A stretch of DNA of 6,439 nt from JAGLGH01 sp034723595. GTDB taxonomy: Archaea; Nanobdellota; Nanobdellia; Woesearchaeales; JAGLGH01. Below, piece by piece: positions 4,329-6,439 of this stretch. The position numbers and the translations under genes were made by a program. Each line of letters opens with the position of its first letter. Position 1 is the stretch's first letter. A model generated the notes under the pieces. It was not told the DNA's origin, did no database searches, and worked only from the letters and a program-made list of their open reading frames with translations. The stretch is from assembly GCA_034723595.1 (NCBI GenBank), contig JAYEPB010000007.1:1-6439 (forward strand). The letters are read 5' to 3'.

Positions 4329-4688
4329 TATCAGAATGAATTTCTATTAGAAGAGAACAGTAAAATGAAACAAAAAAATATATTCCTAAAAATAGAAGGC
4401 GACAAGCCTATTAATCGCATATGGGATTTCCTTATAGTTCATTCTGAATATGATTACAGTCTGAAGGATATCTCAGATTTAGCTGGTGTCAGCTATGCAA
4501 TGACAAAGATTCTGTTCAAGAGTTGTTTTATTCCAAGAAAACTCATTAAGCAGAGAGATGTAGGTCAGGCAAAGTTATTCCATTTGGATTTTGACAATCC
4601 TGTTGTAGAGAGATTCAGGGAGTATTATTGGGCTGTTGTAGAAGCGAATATAGAGATAGAAGAGAATTGTATCAAGTGCAGTACTTAA
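4323..4688 (+). CDS. winged helix-turn-helix DNA-binding protein
   Basis: 121 residues if started at 4323. A single winged-helix domain is visible: helix 1 PINRIWDFLIVHS (29-41), helix 2 YSLKDISDLAG (45-55), recognition helix SYAMTKILFKSCF (57-69), and a wing KLIKQRDVGQAKLFHLDFDNPVVERF (73-98) whose DNPVV ending recalls small archaeal winged-helix regulators. A short acidic tail with two cysteines (C116, C119) follows; a single CxxC is not enough to claim metal binding. The start is uncertain: the ATG at 4323 lies in a palindrome stem with GGGAGG touching it (no spacing), whereas the ATG at 4365 (residue 15) begins MKQKNIFLKIEG, closer to usual family length. It probably binds DNA as a transcription regulator, and the palindromes just upstream are candidate autoregulatory sites (inference). 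Confidence 0.82.
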   Translation: MSYQNEFLLEENSKMKQKNIFLKIEGDKPINRIWDFLIVHSEYDYSLKDISDLAGVSYAMTKILFKSCFIPRKLIKQRDVGQAKLFHLDFDNPVVERFREYYWAVVEANIEIEENCIKCST

Positions 4689-4701
4689 AAAAACCTTTTT
4701 T
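4687..4701 (+). terminator. T-run terminator after the winged-helix gene
   Basis: Seven A (4687-4693), CC, then six T (4696-4701) immediately after the stop codon. Archaeal RNA polymerase terminates at T-runs, and the A/T arms can also pair as a short hairpin. On the minus strand the A-run becomes a T-run that could stop transcription from the herA-like gene. Confidence 0.5.
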
Positions 4702-4706
4702 GAGAA

Positions 4707-4720
4707 AATTATATTGTATT
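4707..4720. repeat. 14-bp direct repeat, copy 2
   Basis: AATTATATTGTATT, identical to 3792-3805. It sits between the T-run terminator and the first of two hairpins, in the convergent gap between the winged-helix and herA-like genes. Confidence 0.4.
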
Positions 4721-4721
4721 G

Positions 4722-4758
4722 AGAGTTTTGAATAACCCATCAAATTGTTCAAAACTCT
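4722..4758. repeat. 11-bp inverted repeat, hairpin A of a tandem pair
   Basis: AGAGTTTTGAA (4722-4732) and TTCAAAACTCT (4748-4758) pair perfectly. U-G and A-U pairs extend the stem to 14 bp and leave the loop CCCATCAAA (4736-4744). It lies in the gap between two convergent genes. It may be a bidirectional 3'-end structure or a small RNA; neither strand shows a T-run directly after it. Confidence 0.65.
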
Positions 4759-4766
4759 GATAGATT

Positions 4767-4804
4767 ACTTTGATTAATTCATCAAAAGTGGGGTTAATCA
4801 AAGT
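4767..4804. repeat. 11-bp inverted repeat, hairpin B of a tandem pair
   Basis: ACTTTGATTAA (4767-4777) and TTAATCAAAGT (4794-4804) pair perfectly, eight bases after hairpin A. The interior, 4778-4793, contains ATCAAAAGT, close to the 3' arm itself, so a slipped alternative pairing exists. Both hairpins expose ATCAAA in the loop. It ends 22 bases from the end of the herA-like gene and could mark its 3' end. Confidence 0.65.
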
Positions 4805-4826
4805 CCTCTATTGTATTAAATGTGTT

Positions 4827-6347
4827 TTATCCAATCTGGACACCAGAGAAATCATGTTTTTCTTTTTTGCTATTATCCATATCCTTCTTTACAAAATCTT
4901 TGAATAAAGGTATCTTGATTGGCAGCGCAAACCTTGCGAAGTTTGATGTGACAATAGCTTCTCCTTTGTCAAGCGCAGCGATTGCTCTGGCATCCTGTGA
5001 GATATCCTGTGATGCAGATTCTATAATTGCCTGCCTTTCTGGAGCCATTTCAATTCCTAGTATTATCTTTGTGTTCATGTTAGCAAGTATCTGCCTTGGA
5101 ATAAGCGAAGGAAGCTGTGTTATTGCTATAAGCCCTATCTTGAATTTTCTGCCTTCCCTTGCGATAGTTGAGAAAATGTTTGGTCCTTTATCCAGCACTT
5201 CTTTTCCAAGCACTCTTGGCGCTTCTTCAAGCACTATAGAGATAACTGGCTTCAGTAGTCCTTTGTTTTTATAATACTTATACCTGCTGAATATTTCTGA
5301 GCTTATCATGCTGCCGATAAGAATCTCAATTGCTCCTGAGAAACTTGATGTATCAATGATAACTGTCTTTGCTTCTTCAAGAGCAGCCACTATATCTGTA
5401 ATTGTTGTCATTCCTGCCTGGATGTCAAATACACCTTCGGAGTTGAGTTTTTCTCCATCAAAATCTATATTTAATATTTGCATAAGCCTTCTTTTTACAA
5501 CAGCAAGAGTTCCTTCATGAAATTGAGATCTAAGCGGTTTTTCAAGGATTATAGATTCTATCCATTCATTTCTGAACAGTTTGTAATATGCTGCAAGAGC
5601 TTCTTTCTGTGCAGGAGACCATTCTATTGCCCCATTGAAATGCCCTGGCTTGAGCAAGCGCAGGTTTATCTTTAATGTTCTGCATCCTGGCGGTGGATCT
5701 GGGGAGAAATATTCGAGCTTGTCTTTTGCTGAGTGGTCTTTCAGTCCAAGCATGTTCCTGCCATAGTATTCATCATGCGGGTCAAGCACAAGCATTGCGC
5801 AGTAAGATTTTGGGATGAGATCCCATAATATGCAGCTCATAAGATTAGATTTGCCGCGTCCAGTGGTTGCAGGGATAAGTATATGGTGACTCAGTACATG
5901 TTTGCCAGGCAGAGATATATCCACATCTATCACCTTTGATCCGCTTCTGAGCTTTCCCAGATAGATTGGACTGCCTGGAGTGGTAAGAAAACTAAGATCT
6001 TCTTTATTAATGCTGCGGACAGTGGAAAAGAAATCTGGCAGCATCTTGCATGATTTTGCATTGTTCTGATTTATACTGAGGATGTTTTTTAGATGTATCA
6101 GCTTATAATTGCGTAAATGAGGATCCATGAAATCTGCTGATGTATCTTCTTCTATATCCATTCCTGATATTAGCTCAAGATTTTGCTGAGATATCTGGGA
6201 GCCATAAGCTATATCAAATGCCTGGAGCAATATTTTATTATCTTTATTGTCAGAGATAAGAAGTTCGCCAAGTTCAATTTCCTCGCCTTTTTTCTGCCTT
6301 ACAAGAATATTGCCGAACTCCCCGCTGATTACCTGCCCTTTTATCAT
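4827..6347 (-). CDS. herA: HerA-like DNA translocase ATPase
   Basis: 506 residues, the usual length for the HerA/FtsK-superfamily hexameric ATPase that, with the nuclease NurA, resects DNA ends for archaeal recombination repair. Domains: an N-terminal beta-rich HAS-like barrel (about 1-150, GQVISGEFGNILVR at 4-17); Walker A ATTGRGKSN (160-168); DPHDEY (189-194); a helical insertion (about 240-320); Walker B ISIVLEEAPRVL (369-380) with acidic pair E374-E375; STIAREGRKF (393-402) with a candidate arginine finger R397; sensor-like AITQLPS (408-414); and a lysine-rich C-terminal tail. No nurA, rad50 or mre11 is adjacent, so its partner, if any, lies elsewhere. Membership of a related HerA/VirB4-like translocase group is the main alternative. 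The start has TTTATATA about 28 bases upstream and no ribosome binding site, so the mRNA should be leaderless. Confidence 0.9.
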   Translation of the reverse strand: MIKGQVISGEFGNILVRQKKGEEIELGELLISDNKDNKILLQAFDIAYGSQISQQNLELISGMDIEEDTSADFMDPHLRNYKLIHLKNILSINQNNAKSCKMLPDFFSTVRSINKEDLSFLTTPGSPIYLGKLRSGSKVIDVDISLPGKHVLSHHILIPATTGRGKSNLMSCILWDLIPKSYCAMLVLDPHDEYYGRNMLGLKDHSAKDKLEYFSPDPPPGCRTLKINLRLLKPGHFNGAIEWSPAQKEALAAYYKLFRNEWIESIILEKPLRSQFHEGTLAVVKRRLMQILNIDFDGEKLNSEGVFDIQAGMTTITDIVAALEEAKTVIIDTSSFSGAIEILIGSMISSEIFSRYKYYKNKGLLKPVISIVLEEAPRVLGKEVLDKGPNIFSTIAREGRKFKIGLIAITQLPSLIPRQILANMNTKIILGIEMAPERQAIIESASQDISQDARAIAALDKGEAIVTSNFARFALPIKIPLFKDFVKKDMDNSKKEKHDFSGVQIG

Positions 6348-6370
6348 AGGTTTATTGGAAGGAATGTATG

Positions 6371-6378
6371 TATATAAA
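6371..6378 (-). promoter_or_regulatory. TATA box of the herA-like gene
   Basis: Read on the minus strand this is TTTATATA, centred about 27 bases before the ATG at 6347, predicting a leaderless transcript. To its right lie a short inverted repeat GAAAAA-GGAG-TTTTTC (6387-6402) and a TATA-like stretch GAGTATATATAT (6415-6426) that may belong to a gene beyond the window. Confidence 0.65.
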
Positions 6379-6439
6379 GGTTGCTAGAAAAAGGAGTTTT
6401 TCGAATAAATAGTAGAGTATATATATCTAGAACGAAAAT

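Noticed and set aside
4193..4804. A CRISPR array or other regularly spaced repeat system.
   Set aside because: The palindromes differ in sequence, length and spacing; only one 12-mer and one 14-mer recur, each essentially twice.
4822..5274. Plus-strand open frame of 150 codons.
   Set aside because: It lies antisense to the C-terminal half of the herA-like gene, which carries clear motifs; the serine/leucine-rich translation is a complementary-strand shadow.
6387..6402. GAAAAA-GGAG-TTTTTC inverted repeat near the right edge as a terminator.
   Set aside because: Only A-T rich arms of six bases, upstream of the herA-like promoter, with no gene end nearby in the window.

Overview
The window looks like part of a small, AT-rich archaeal genome, most plausibly a DPANN lineage of the Woesearchaeota/Pacearchaeota kind. 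The reasons are an archaeal TATA box (TTTATAAA or a close variant) 24-29 bases before most start codons, implying leaderless mRNAs; a tRNA with bulge-helix-bulge introns and no encoded CCA; an archaeal-size TruD; and a HerA-type DNA translocase. The lineage is inference. No rRNA or other phylogenetic marker is present.

Left part (1-2226). The left edge carries the first 11 codons of a minus-strand gene that starts like a heavy-metal-associated (HMA) domain, with a 23-bp palindrome directly against its start codon. Next comes a plus-strand pair: a conserved-looking helical protein of unknown function, then adenylate kinase (adk) four bases later. The minus-strand gene truD (tRNA pseudouridine-13 synthase) converges on adk and their coding ends overlap by 23 bp.

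Centre (2227-3785). A divergent promoter region separates truD from a tRNA-Arg(CCU) gene interrupted by two introns, 23 nt in the D-loop and 32 nt in the anticodon stem. Each intron folds as a bulge-helix-bulge and exon 2 is only 11 nt long. The glutamine synthetase gene glnA begins three bases after the tRNA, with no room for a promoter or ribosome binding site of its own, so its mRNA is probably released by tRNA 3' processing.

Right part (3786-6439). After glnA lies a minus-strand small winged-helix-like gene broken by one in-frame TAA but keeping an intact promoter. A string of palindromes follows; two share the 12-mer GACCTTTAGGTC, and the second resembles the right end of an IS200/IS605 (TnpB) element. 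Next are a plus-strand winged-helix regulator, a T-run terminator, two tandem 11-bp hairpins, and the convergent minus-strand herA-like gene with its own leaderless promoter. The last ~60 bases hold that promoter and an AT-rich TATA-like stretch leading off the window.

Functionally the intact genes are housekeeping: nucleotide balance (adk), tRNA modification and decoding (truD, tRNA-Arg), nitrogen assimilation (glnA) and DNA processing (herA). The unusual content is the doubly interrupted tRNA abutting glnA and the hairpin-rich stretch 3.8-4.8 kb. No complete mobile element, CRISPR array or defence system is visible.
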